Part shown: in pieces, positions 52,350 through 60,146 of the stretch
How the letters are laid out: each line of letters starts with the position of its first letter
Position numbering within the stretch: the first letter of the stretch is position 1
Assembly: GCA_963837515.1 (NCBI GenBank)
Contig: CAWINT010000005.1
Coordinates: forward strand, 434,001-498,000
Origin: RYN-230 sp963837515
Lineage (GTDB): Bacteria > Actinomycetota > Actinomycetes > Streptosporangiales > Streptosporangiaceae
Reading direction: 5' to 3'
DNA: 64,000 bases
Notes under the pieces: model-generated
The model's database searches: none
What the model was told of the DNA's origin: nothing
What the model saw: only the letters and a program-made list of their open reading frames with translations
Program-made: the position numbers and the translations under genes

Positions 52350-53186
52350 ATGCCCGCCCCCGGCCGGCTGGTCGCGATCAGCGACCTGCACGTCGGCTAC
52401 CCGCGCAACCGTGAGATCGTCGCTTCGCTCCAGCCGGAGGCGCCCGGCGACTGGCTGTTGCTGGCCGGCGACGTGGGTGAGTTCCTGCCCGACATCGAGT
52501 GGTCGCTGCGCCTGCTGTCCGGGCGGTTCGCCCGGGTCATCTGGGTGCCCGGCAACCACGACCTGTGGACCCACCCGCGGGACCCGGTACAGCTCGGCGG
52601 AGAGCAGCGCTACCGGCACCTGGTGGAGTTCTGCCGCGGTCTCGGCGTGCTCACGCCCGAGGACCCGTTCCCGCGATGGGACGGCCCGGGCGGCCCGGTC
52701 ACGATCGTCCCGCTGTTCCTGCTCTACGACTACTCGTTCCGGCCGGACGGCGCGCGGACCAAGGCCGAAGGGCTGGCCCGCAGCTACGCGACCGGGGTGG
52801 TCTGCAACGACGAGCGGTGGCTGCACCCGGATCCGTACCCGAGCCGGGAGGCCTGGTGCTGGGCCCGGATCGCCGAGGCAGAGCGGCGGCTGGTGGACCT
52901 GGATCAGTCGGTCCCGACCGTCCTGGTCAACCATTTCCCGCTGATCCGGGAGCCCACCGCGATCCTGCGCTTCCCGGAGTTCGCCCAGTGGTGCGGCACC
53001 ACCCGGACGGCCCGCTGGCACCAGCGCTACCGCGCCGCCGCCGTTGTCTACGGGCACCTGCACATCCCCCGGACGACCTGGCACGATGGGGTGCCGTTCG
53101 TCGAGGTCTCGCTGGGCTACCCGCGGGAGTGGCAGCGCCGCGGCGCCCCGCCCGGACCGCGGCCGGTGCTGCCCGGCGCGCCGTGA
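52350..53186 (+). CDS. Metallophosphoesterase
   Basis: A 278-residue calcineurin-like phosphoesterase. The metal-site blocks are LVAISDLHVGYPRN (D-x-H), LLLAGDVGEFLPD (GD), VWVPGNHDLWTHP (GNHD), TVLVNHFPLI and VVYGHLHIPRTTW (GH-x-H). Dinuclear-metal hydrolases of phosphoesters. In many actinobacteria a similar protein accompanies a phosphopantetheinyl transferase; none is seen here. ATG at 52350; the substrate is unknown. Confidence 0.9.
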   Translation: MPAPGRLVAISDLHVGYPRNREIVASLQPEAPGDWLLLAGDVGEFLPDIEWSLRLLSGRFARVIWVPGNHDLWTHPRDPVQLGGEQRYRHLVEFCRGLGVLTPEDPFPRWDGPGGPVTIVPLFLLYDYSFRPDGARTKAEGLARSYATGVVCNDERWLHPDPYPSREAWCWARIAEAERRLVDLDQSVPTVLVNHFPLIREPTAILRFPEFAQWCGTTRTARWHQRYRAAAVVYGHLHIPRTTWHDGVPFVEVSLGYPREWQRRGAPPGPRPVLPGAP

Positions 53187-53226
53187 CAGCCCACCCGGCG
53201 GCCCGCGGGTGAGCGCTCACATCAGG

Positions 53227-53832
53227 TCAGCGTGGTGCGTTGCCGACCACCGCGAGCCGGGGGAACCCGGGGCGGGGCGGGGCGGAGCCGACCGCGAACA
53301 AAGCCCAGACCGTCTTCCCCGCCTCGGTGGGCGTGGTGCAGCCCCAGGCGTCGCTGAGCGCCCCGATGACGTGCAGCCCGCGGCCGCTCTCCGCAAAGCA
53401 GTCCGGCTCCTTCGGCTGCGGCACGGTGGTACCCGGGTCGGCCACGGCACAGACCACGTACCGCCCCGACCAGACCAGGCCCAGGTGCACCGCCCAGCCG
53501 GGCCGGCTCGCCCGGGCCGATGGCAGCCCGTGCCGGAGCGCGTTGGTGAACAGCTCGGAGAGTACGACCGCGACGTCGTCGGCCCGCTCGGCCAGCCTCC
53601 AGCGATACAGGGTGGCCAGGCTGAACTCCCGGGCCGGGCCGACGGACCGGGTGTCCGGGACGGGCGTCCGGGTGGCCACCCGCGAGCAGCAGACCCAGCC
53701 GTAGCCGGGCTCGCCGGGGACGGCCCGGTGCATGCCCGCGGCGGCCCCGGCCGCCTGGACTGCCCCGGCCAGCCAGCGCCAGCGCATGTCACCGGCCACG
53801 GCGACCGCCAGCGGTAATGGGTGCGCTGTCAT
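53227..53832 (-). CDS. RsbW-like ATP-binding anti-sigma kinase/regulatory protein
   Basis: A 201-residue HATPase_c_2 protein related to SpoIIAB/RsbW. VAVVLSELFTNALRHGLP is the N box, VVCAVADPGTTVP the Asp-containing G1 region and ESGRGLHVIGALSDAWGC the G2 loop. In Streptomyces and relatives this type stands beside DUF397 and XRE genes (BldB/WhiJ-like families). The N-terminal 60 residues are unusually long. It diverges from the DUF397 gene across a 180-base region with strong palindromes. Confidence 0.9.
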   Translation of the reverse strand: MTAHPLPLAVAVAGDMRWRWLAGAVQAAGAAAGMHRAVPGEPGYGWVCCSRVATRTPVPDTRSVGPAREFSLATLYRWRLAERADDVAVVLSELFTNALRHGLPSARASRPGWAVHLGLVWSGRYVVCAVADPGTTVPQPKEPDCFAESGRGLHVIGALSDAWGCTTPTEAGKTVWALFAVGSAPPRPGFPRLAVVGNAPR

Positions 53833-53907
53833 TCCTACCGGGTGATCCCGTCGTCAGGAGCGGAAGGGGAAGGCGTCCTGCGCCGTATCTTGCCTGACGC
53901 ACGAATC

Positions 53908-53948
53908 GTTTGCAACGTCTTCTGCAAACCCAAATGCACGTGCATTTG
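53908..53948. promoter_or_regulatory. 18-bp perfect palindrome plus inverted GTTTGCA repeat
   Basis: CAAATGCACGTGCATTTG (53931-53948) is a perfect palindrome. Immediately upstream GTTTGCA (53908-53914) and TGCAAAC (53923-53929) form a second inverted repeat, eight bases apart. Both carry TTTGCA/TGCAAA-type cores. They lie in the divergent promoter region between the RsbW-like gene and the DUF397 gene in an AT-rich patch. A binding site for the nearby XRE regulator is the simplest reading. Confidence 0.7.
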
Positions 53949-54012
53949 ATCTGTTACGCTGCTCCGTGCAATCAGGGAACCTGGTGCGTCCCCGCTCGCA
54001 CGAGGAGGAAAG

Positions 54013-54237
54013 TTGCAGGTCATCAACGGAATGCCCGCAGGCGAGCTGCCGGTGAGCTGGCGCAAGAGCAGTGCCAGCAATCCCAGCGGCAGCTGTGTCG
54101 AGGTGGCTAAGGTACCCGACGGCTCCATCGCCGTCCGCAATTCCCGGTTCCCCGCGGGACCGGCTCTGATCTACACGCCGGCGGAGATAGCCGCTTTCCT
54201 CGTGGGCGTGAAGCAGGGCGAATTCGACGAGTTGTGA
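54013..54237 (+). CDS. DUF397 protein
   Basis: A 74-residue DUF397 protein: SWRKSSASNPSGSCVEVAKVPDGSIAVRNSRFP and YTPAEIAAFLVGVKQGEFDEL are the family blocks. DUF397 proteins are partners of the XRE/DUF5753 regulators in Streptomyces-like bacteria (WhiJ/BldB-type loci) and are thought to modulate them. GAGGAGG before TTG at 54013; a later ATG at 54031 is possible. A strong hairpin follows seven bases after the stop. Confidence 0.9.
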   Translation: MQVINGMPAGELPVSWRKSSASNPSGSCVEVAKVPDGSIAVRNSRFPAGPALIYTPAEIAAFLVGVKQGEFDEL

Positions 54238-54243
54238 GCGCGG

Positions 54244-54300
54244 CACCGCGGCCCGCCGCCTCCCGCCGGATCCGGCCGGGGACAGCGGCGGGCCGCGGTG
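54244..54300 (+). terminator. Strong 16-bp stem hairpin after DUF397
   Basis: CACCGCGGCCCGCCGC (54244-54259) and GCGGCGGGCCGCGGTG (54285-54300) pair perfectly. The 25-base loop itself contains the palindrome CCGGATCCGG (54266-54275). No U-run, as is common in high-GC actinomycetes. It should separate DUF397 transcription from the XRE gene. Confidence 0.8.
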
Positions 54301-54454
54301 ATATCGTGTACTCTGTGTGCCGCCACGCTGGCGGGGTGCTGCTGGCAGATACCGGTGCCCGTTAGTCCGGGCATGGCGTCTGACGTCGGCCGGGGGGGTT
54401 AAGTGAGGGCCGTTCGTTGCGTGGGTCGGGAGCCGGGTTGAGCCAGGAGCCGCG

Positions 54455-55357
54455 ATGACCGCCGCCCAGCCGGCGGATGGGGTCCCGGCCGGCGCGATCG
54501 CCGGCCCGCGGGCCGGTGCCACCGTCGTCCGGATGATGCTCGGCGCCCAGCTGCGCCGGCTGCGGGAAGCGGCCGGGATCACACCGGACCAGGCCGGCTA
54601 CGAGATCCGGTCGTCCCGGTCCAAGATCAGCCGGATGGAGCACGGCCGGGTCGGCTTCAAGCTCCGCGACGTCCAAGACCTGCTCACCTTGTACGGGGTG
54701 ACCGACGAGCAGCTGCGGTCCGGGCTGCTGTCCCTGGCCCGGCAGGCCAACACCCAGGGCTGGTGGACGCAGTTCGGTGACATTCTGCCGGACTGGTTCG
54801 AGACCTATCTGGGCCTGGAGGCGGCCGCCTCGCTGATCAGGACGTTCGAGCTGCAGTTCGTGCACGGCCTGTTCCAGACCGAGGAGTACGCGCGCGCGGT
54901 CACGGTGCTCGGCCATCGCACCGCCCCGGCCACCGAGGTGGACCGGCGGGTGCGCCTGCGGATGGCCCGGCAGCAGCTGCTCACCGCCGCCGAGCCGCCG
55001 CGGGTCTGGTCGGTGATGGACGAGGCCGTGCTGCGGCGGCCGTTCGGCGGCCGCAGCGTCATGCGCGCCCAGCTGGCCCGGCTGACCGAGGTGGCCAGCA
55101 TGCCGCAGGTCACCATCCAGGTGGTGCCGTTCCAGCGCGGCGGGCACGCCGCGGCCGGCGGCTCCTTCAGCGTGCTGCGGTTCGGCGAGCCGGACCTCCC
55201 GGACGTGGTCTACATCGAGCAGCTCACCAGCGCGCTCTACCTGGAGCGCCGGCCCGACATGGACCACTACATGGAGATCATGAACCGGCTGAGCGCCGAG
55301 GCGCTCACCCCGGCCGACACCATCGATCTGTTCCAGAGCATCAGCCGGGACCTCTAG
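54455..55357 (+). CDS. XRE-family regulator with DUF5753 domain
   Basis: A 300-residue regulator. Helix-turn-helix in LGAQLRRLREAAGITPDQAGYEIRSSRSKISRMEHGRVGFKLRDVQDLLTLYGV; the rest is the DUF5753 ligand/partner domain (LGLEAAASLIRTFELQFVHGLFQTEEYARAV, MDEAVLRRPFGGRSVMRAQLARLTEVASMPQVTIQVVPF, SVLRFGEPDLPDVVYIEQLTSALYLE). This architecture is diagnostic of Streptomyces-like actinomycetes. It belongs with the DUF397 and RsbW-like genes. Expressed separately from DUF397, which ends in a strong hairpin. Confidence 0.94.
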   Translation: MTAAQPADGVPAGAIAGPRAGATVVRMMLGAQLRRLREAAGITPDQAGYEIRSSRSKISRMEHGRVGFKLRDVQDLLTLYGVTDEQLRSGLLSLARQANTQGWWTQFGDILPDWFETYLGLEAAASLIRTFELQFVHGLFQTEEYARAVTVLGHRTAPATEVDRRVRLRMARQQLLTAAEPPRVWSVMDEAVLRRPFGGRSVMRAQLARLTEVASMPQVTIQVVPFQRGGHAAAGGSFSVLRFGEPDLPDVVYIEQLTSALYLERRPDMDHYMEIMNRLSAEALTPADTIDLFQSISRDL

Positions 55358-55540
55358 CGGGGCTGGCGCCGCCGCCCGCCTGGCCAGGTCCGGCCCGCTT
55401 TGGCGGATCAGGCCGAGGGCAGTTGATCGGCCGCCGAGATGACGGGTTATCGTCGGCTCCAGGCCGGACTCCGGCCGGGGCAGCCTGCGGGCGGGGCCCG
55501 GACGGCACGAGTTGTCAGCACATGACCAGGGACGGGACAG

Positions 55541-57700
55541 TTGGCGCAGCAGGCTTCCATCTGGCCGGGCACGAGTTACCCGCTCGGCGCCACCTACGAC
55601 GGCGTCGGCACGAACTTCGCGCTTTTCTCCGAAGTCGCGGAGCGGGTCGAACTGTGCCTCTTCGACGAGGAGGGCGCCGAGACCCGGGTGGTCCTGCCCG
55701 AGGTGGACGGGTTCGTCTGGCACGGCTACCTGCCGGGGATCAGCCCCGGGCAGCGGTACGGGTACCGGGTGCACGGCCCCTACGAGCCGGCCGCCGGGCA
55801 ACGCTGCAATCCGGGCAAACTGCTGCTCGACCCGTACGCCAAGGCGATCGAGGGCAGTGTCGATTGGGACCCGGCGGTCTTCGCCTATCCGTTCGGCCAG
55901 CCGGACGAGCGTAACGAAACCGACTCCGCGCCGTACGTGCCCCGCTCCGTGGTGATCAACCCCTTCTTCAGCTGGGACAACGACCGGCACCCCCGCACGC
56001 CCTACCACGAGACGGTGATCTACGAGGCGCACGTGCGCGGGCTGACCAAGCTGCACCCGGAGGTCCCCGAGGCGCAGCGCGGCACCTACCTGGGGCTGGC
56101 CCATCCAGCGGTCATCGGTCACCTGCACCGGCTCGGCGTGACCGCCGTCGAGCTGATGCCGGTGCACCAGTTCGGCAGCGACGCCATCCTGGAAGAGCGC
56201 GGCCTGGCGAACTACTGGGGCTACAACACCATCGGGTTCTTCGCCCCGCACAACGGGTACGTGGCCGGCAGCGCGCGTGGCGAGCAGGTTCAGGAGTTCA
56301 AGTCGATGGTGCACACCCTGCACCAGGCGGGCATCGAGGTCATCCTGGACGTCGTCTACAACCACACTGCGGAGGGCAACCACCTGGGCCCGACGCTGTC
56401 GTTCCGTGGCATTGACAACGCCTCCTACTACCGGCTGGTCGGCGACGACCCGCGGTTCTACATGGACACCACCGGCACCGGCAACAGCCTGCTGATGCGG
56501 CATCCGCACGTGCTGCAGATGATCATGGATTCGCTGCGGTACTGGGTCACCGAGATGCACGTGGACGGGTTCCGCTTCGACCTCGCCGCCGCGCTGGCCC
56601 GGCAGTTCCACGAGGTGGACCGGCTGTCCGCGTTCTTCGACATGGTCCAGCAGGACCCGGTGGTGTCCCAGGTGAAGCTGATCGCCGAGCCGTGGGACGT
56701 GGGGGAGGGCGGCTACCAGGTCGGCAACTTCCCGCCGCTGTGGACCGAGTGGAACGGCAAGTACCGGGACACGGTGCGCGACTTCTGGCGCGGTGAGCAC
56801 GCTACCTTGCCGGAGTTCGCCTCCCGGCTGACCGGCTCCGCCGACCTGTACATGTCCGACGGGCGGCGGCCGGTCGCCTCGGTCAACTTCGTCACCGCGC
56901 ACGACGGCTTTACCCTGGCCGACCTCGTCTCCTACAACCACAAGCACAACGAGGCGAACGGGGAAGACGGCCGGGACGGCACCGACGACAACCGGTCCTG
57001 GAACTGCGGCGCCGAGGGCCCGACCGACGATGCCGGGATCGTCGCGCTGCGCCGCCGACAGCAGCGCAACTTCCTGGCCGCGCTGCTGCTGTCCCAGGGG
57101 GTGCCGATGCTGCTGGCCGGCGACGAGATGAGCCGGACGCAGATCGGCAACAACAACGCCTATTGCCAGGACACCGAGATCTCCTGGGTGCACTGGCCGC
57201 CGGGCCCCGACGCCGTCGCCCCCGACGGGTACCTGGGCGACCAGGACCTGCTCGACTTCACCGCGGCGCTGATCCGGCTGCGCACCGAGCACCCGGTGTT
57301 CCAGCGCCGCCGGTTCTTCCGCGGTGAGGCCATCCGGGGCCGCCGCAGCGGGGCCGGGCAGCTGGCCGACATCGCCTGGTTCACCCCGGCGGGCGAGATG
57401 ATGACCGATGACGACTGGTCGGCCGGGTTCGCCAAGTCGCTCACCGTGTTCCTGAACGGCAACGCGATCAGTGAGCCGGACCGGCGCGGCGAGCGGATCC
57501 GGGACGACTCCTTCCTGCTCCTGTTCAACGCCAGCGAGCTGGACCTCGACTTCACCATCCCGCCCGAGCGCTACGGGGAGCAGTGGGCCAAGGTGCTGGA
57601 CACCTCGATACCGGTGGCGGAGGTGGTGGCGGCCGCGGCGAAGCCCGGGGACAAGGTCACTGTGCCCAGCCGGTGTATCCAGGTGCTCAGCCGTGCCTGA
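55541..57700 (+). CDS. treX: Glycogen debranching enzyme (isoamylase-type TreX/GlgX)
   Basis: A 719-residue GH13 enzyme that removes alpha-1,6 branches. N-terminal CBM48 (PLGATYDGVGTNFALFSEVAERVELCLFDE), then the barrel with VVYNHTAEGN, DGFRFDLAAAL (nucleophile Asp), LIAEPWDVGEGGYQVGNFPP (acid Glu) and FVTAHDGFTLADLVSYNHKHNEANGE. The TTG at 55541 follows GGGACGGGACAG. It precedes treY with an eight-base overlap, so it feeds linear maltodextrins to TreY/TreZ. Confidence 0.95.
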   Translation: MAQQASIWPGTSYPLGATYDGVGTNFALFSEVAERVELCLFDEEGAETRVVLPEVDGFVWHGYLPGISPGQRYGYRVHGPYEPAAGQRCNPGKLLLDPYAKAIEGSVDWDPAVFAYPFGQPDERNETDSAPYVPRSVVINPFFSWDNDRHPRTPYHETVIYEAHVRGLTKLHPEVPEAQRGTYLGLAHPAVIGHLHRLGVTAVELMPVHQFGSDAILEERGLANYWGYNTIGFFAPHNGYVAGSARGEQVQEFKSMVHTLHQAGIEVILDVVYNHTAEGNHLGPTLSFRGIDNASYYRLVGDDPRFYMDTTGTGNSLLMRHPHVLQMIMDSLRYWVTEMHVDGFRFDLAAALARQFHEVDRLSAFFDMVQQDPVVSQVKLIAEPWDVGEGGYQVGNFPPLWTEWNGKYRDTVRDFWRGEHATLPEFASRLTGSADLYMSDGRRPVASVNFVTAHDGFTLADLVSYNHKHNEANGEDGRDGTDDNRSWNCGAEGPTDDAGIVALRRRQQRNFLAALLLSQGVPMLLAGDEMSRTQIGNNNAYCQDTEISWVHWPPGPDAVAPDGYLGDQDLLDFTAALIRLRTEHPVFQRRRFFRGEAIRGRRSGAGQLADIAWFTPAGEMMTDDDWSAGFAKSLTVFLNGNAISEPDRRGERIRDDSFLLLFNASELDLDFTIPPERYGEQWAKVLDTSIPVAEVVAAAAKPGDKVTVPSRCIQVLSRA

Positions 57701-60125
57701 GGCCGGCCGCGCGCCGGTCTCCACCTACCGTCTGCAGCTGCACGCCGGATTCGGCTTCCGCCAGGCCGCCGCGCTGGCCGGGTACCTGGCCGAGCTCGGC
57801 GTCAGCCACGTCTACCTGTCGCCGATCCTGCAGGCGGCCCCCGGGTCCATGCACGGCTACGACGTGGTCGACCACTCGCAGGTATCGGCCGACCTGGGCG
57901 GCGACGCGGAGCTGCGCGCCGCCGCCGAGGTGTTCCGGGCCCACGGCCTGGGCGTGATCGTGGACATCGTGCCCAACCATATGGCCATACCCGTGCCCGA
58001 GTCGCTGAACCGGCCGCTGTGGTCGGTGCTCCGCGACGGTCCCGGGTCGCCGTTCGCGTCCTGGTTCGACGTGGACTGGGCCGCCCAGCATGGCCGGCTG
58101 CTGCTCCCCGTGCTGGCCGGCCCGCTCCCGGGCTGCCTCGGTGACCTGTGGCTGGACACCACCGGAGCGGAGCCGGTGGTGCGCTACTTCGAGCACGTCC
58201 TCCCGGTCCGGCCGGGGACGGTGACGCTGCCGCTGCCGGAACTGCTGGGCGCCCAGCACTACCGGCTCACCGGCTGGCGCGACGCCGCCACCGGGCTGAA
58301 CTGGCGCCGGTTCTTCGACGTCACCTCGCTGATCGCGGTCCGGGTGGAGGACCCGGACGTGTTCGCCGCCACGCACGAGGTGCTGCTGCGCCTGGTGGCC
58401 GAGGGGGTGATCGACGGCCTCCGGGTCGACCACCCGGATGGCCTCGCCGATCCGCGCGGCTACCTCGACCGGCTGGCCGGGGCCACCGGCGGCGTGTGGG
58501 TGGCCACCGAGAAGATCCTCACCGGCAGCGAGCAGCTGCCAGACGACTGGCGCTGTGCCGGCACCACCGGCTACGACGCGCTCCGCGCGGTCGGCGGGCT
58601 GTTTCTGGACCCGGCCGGGGTGGCCCCGCTGACCGCGGTCTACCAGCGGTTCACCGGAGGCCCGGCCGCTTTCGCCGGGGTGGCCGAGCGGGCCAAGCGG
58701 GAGGAGGCCGGCCAGGCGCTGGCCGCGGAGGTGACCCGGCTGGGCCGGCTGGCGGTGGCGGCCGGGCACCCGGCCCTGGCCGGCGCGGCGCCCGCGGACC
58801 TCACCGCGGCGTTCGTGGAGCTGCTCACCGCCATGCCGGTGTACCGCGCCTACGTGGTGCCGGGCGAGCCGCCCCCGGCCGCCTCGGCCGCCATCGTCGA
58901 CGGGGCGGCCGCGGCCGCGCGGGAACGGCTGCCGCAGCGGCTGCACCCCCTGCTGGACGTGCTCACCGAGCTGATCCTGGGCCGGGACGGTCAGGATCCC
59001 AGCCCCGGCCTCATCACCACCTTCCAGCAGACCTGCGGGCCGGTGATGGCCAAGGGGGTGGAGGACACCGCCTTCTACCGCTGGTCGCGGCTGGTCGCGC
59101 TGAACGAGGTCGGCGGTGACCCGGACGCGGCCGGGCTCGCCCCCGACGCCTTCCACGCCTGGGCCGGGCAGCTGGCCAGCCGCTGGCCGGCCAGCATGAC
59201 CACGCTGTCCACGCATGACACCAAGCGGCAGGAGGACGTCCGGGCCCGGCTGGCGGTGCTGGCCGAGGTGCCGGAGCAGTGGGCCGACGCCGTGGCGGGC
59301 TGGCACGACCGGGCAGTGGCGCTGGGCGAGGGCTGCTGGGCCGAGCCGGACACCGAGTACCTGATGTGGCAGACGCTGGTCGGCGCCTGGCCGATCGACG
59401 GCGACCGGCTCACCGGGTACCTGCGCAAGGCGATGCGTGAGGCGAAGACCGCCACGTCCTGGACCGATCCGGATGAGGAGTACGAGAACGCGGTGCTCGG
59501 CCTGGCCGGGGCCGTGCTGCAAGACGCCGGGCTGCGCCGCGGCCTCGCCGACTTCGTCGCCGGGCTGGGCGCCGACGCGCGGGCCAACTCGCTCGGCATG
59601 AAGCTGGTCCAGCTGACCATGCCCGGGGTCGCGGACGTGTACCAGGGCTGTGAGCTTACGGGCCGGTCGCTGGTGGACCCGGACAACCGCCGGCCGGTGG
59701 ACTTCGGCCGCCGCCGTGACCTGCTCGCCGCGGTGGCCGCCGGTGCGCCACCCGGTGACCTGGACTCGGAGAAGCTGCTGGTCACGGCGGCGGCGCTGCG
59801 GTTGCGCCGGGACCACCCGGACTGGTTCGCGGCTGGCTACACGCCGCTGATGGCCGAGGGCCCGGCCGCGGAGCACGCGGTGGCGTTCCGGCGCGGCCAC
59901 GCGGTCACCGTCGCCACCCGGTGCCCCGCCGGGCTGCGCCGCCGGGGCGGCTGGGCCGGCACCGCGCTCGCCGTTGGTGCCGGCTCCTGGCAGGACCTGC
60001 TCACCGGGGTACGGCACGACGGGCCCGCGGTGCCACTGGCGGAGCTGACCCCGCGGCTCCCGGTGGCGCTGCTGGTGCCGGCCGGGCCGGATGATGAGCC
60101 TCGACGCCCCCGCGGCCACCGGTGA
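57693..60125 (+). CDS. treY: Maltooligosyltrehalose synthase
   Basis: An 810-residue GH13 enzyme that turns the reducing end of maltodextrin into a trehalose end. STYRLQLHAGFGFRQAAALAGYLAELGVSHVYLSPIL is the diagnostic start, followed by VDIVPNHM, GLRVDHPDGLADPRGYL (nucleophile), WVATEKILTGSE (acid), KGVEDTAFYRWSRLVALNEVGG and LSTHDTKRQEDVRARL. GTG at 57693 overlaps the end of treX. The middle gene of the operon. Confidence 0.96.
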   Translation: MPEAGRAPVSTYRLQLHAGFGFRQAAALAGYLAELGVSHVYLSPILQAAPGSMHGYDVVDHSQVSADLGGDAELRAAAEVFRAHGLGVIVDIVPNHMAIPVPESLNRPLWSVLRDGPGSPFASWFDVDWAAQHGRLLLPVLAGPLPGCLGDLWLDTTGAEPVVRYFEHVLPVRPGTVTLPLPELLGAQHYRLTGWRDAATGLNWRRFFDVTSLIAVRVEDPDVFAATHEVLLRLVAEGVIDGLRVDHPDGLADPRGYLDRLAGATGGVWVATEKILTGSEQLPDDWRCAGTTGYDALRAVGGLFLDPAGVAPLTAVYQRFTGGPAAFAGVAERAKREEAGQALAAEVTRLGRLAVAAGHPALAGAAPADLTAAFVELLTAMPVYRAYVVPGEPPPAASAAIVDGAAAAARERLPQRLHPLLDVLTELILGRDGQDPSPGLITTFQQTCGPVMAKGVEDTAFYRWSRLVALNEVGGDPDAAGLAPDAFHAWAGQLASRWPASMTTLSTHDTKRQEDVRARLAVLAEVPEQWADAVAGWHDRAVALGEGCWAEPDTEYLMWQTLVGAWPIDGDRLTGYLRKAMREAKTATSWTDPDEEYENAVLGLAGAVLQDAGLRRGLADFVAGLGADARANSLGMKLVQLTMPGVADVYQGCELTGRSLVDPDNRRPVDFGRRRDLLAAVAAGAPPGDLDSEKLLVTAAALRLRRDHPDWFAAGYTPLMAEGPAAEHAVAFRRGHAVTVATRCPAGLRRRGGWAGTALAVGAGSWQDLLTGVRHDGPAVPLAELTPRLPVALLVPAGPDDEPRRPRGHR

Positions 60126-60146
60126 TGATGGGCCTGTGATGCTGAG

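Noticed and set aside
54362..57724. Long leftward open frame opposite the XRE gene and treX
   Set aside because: Same antisense artefact: no start with ribosome site, no motif, and strong homology on the plus strand.
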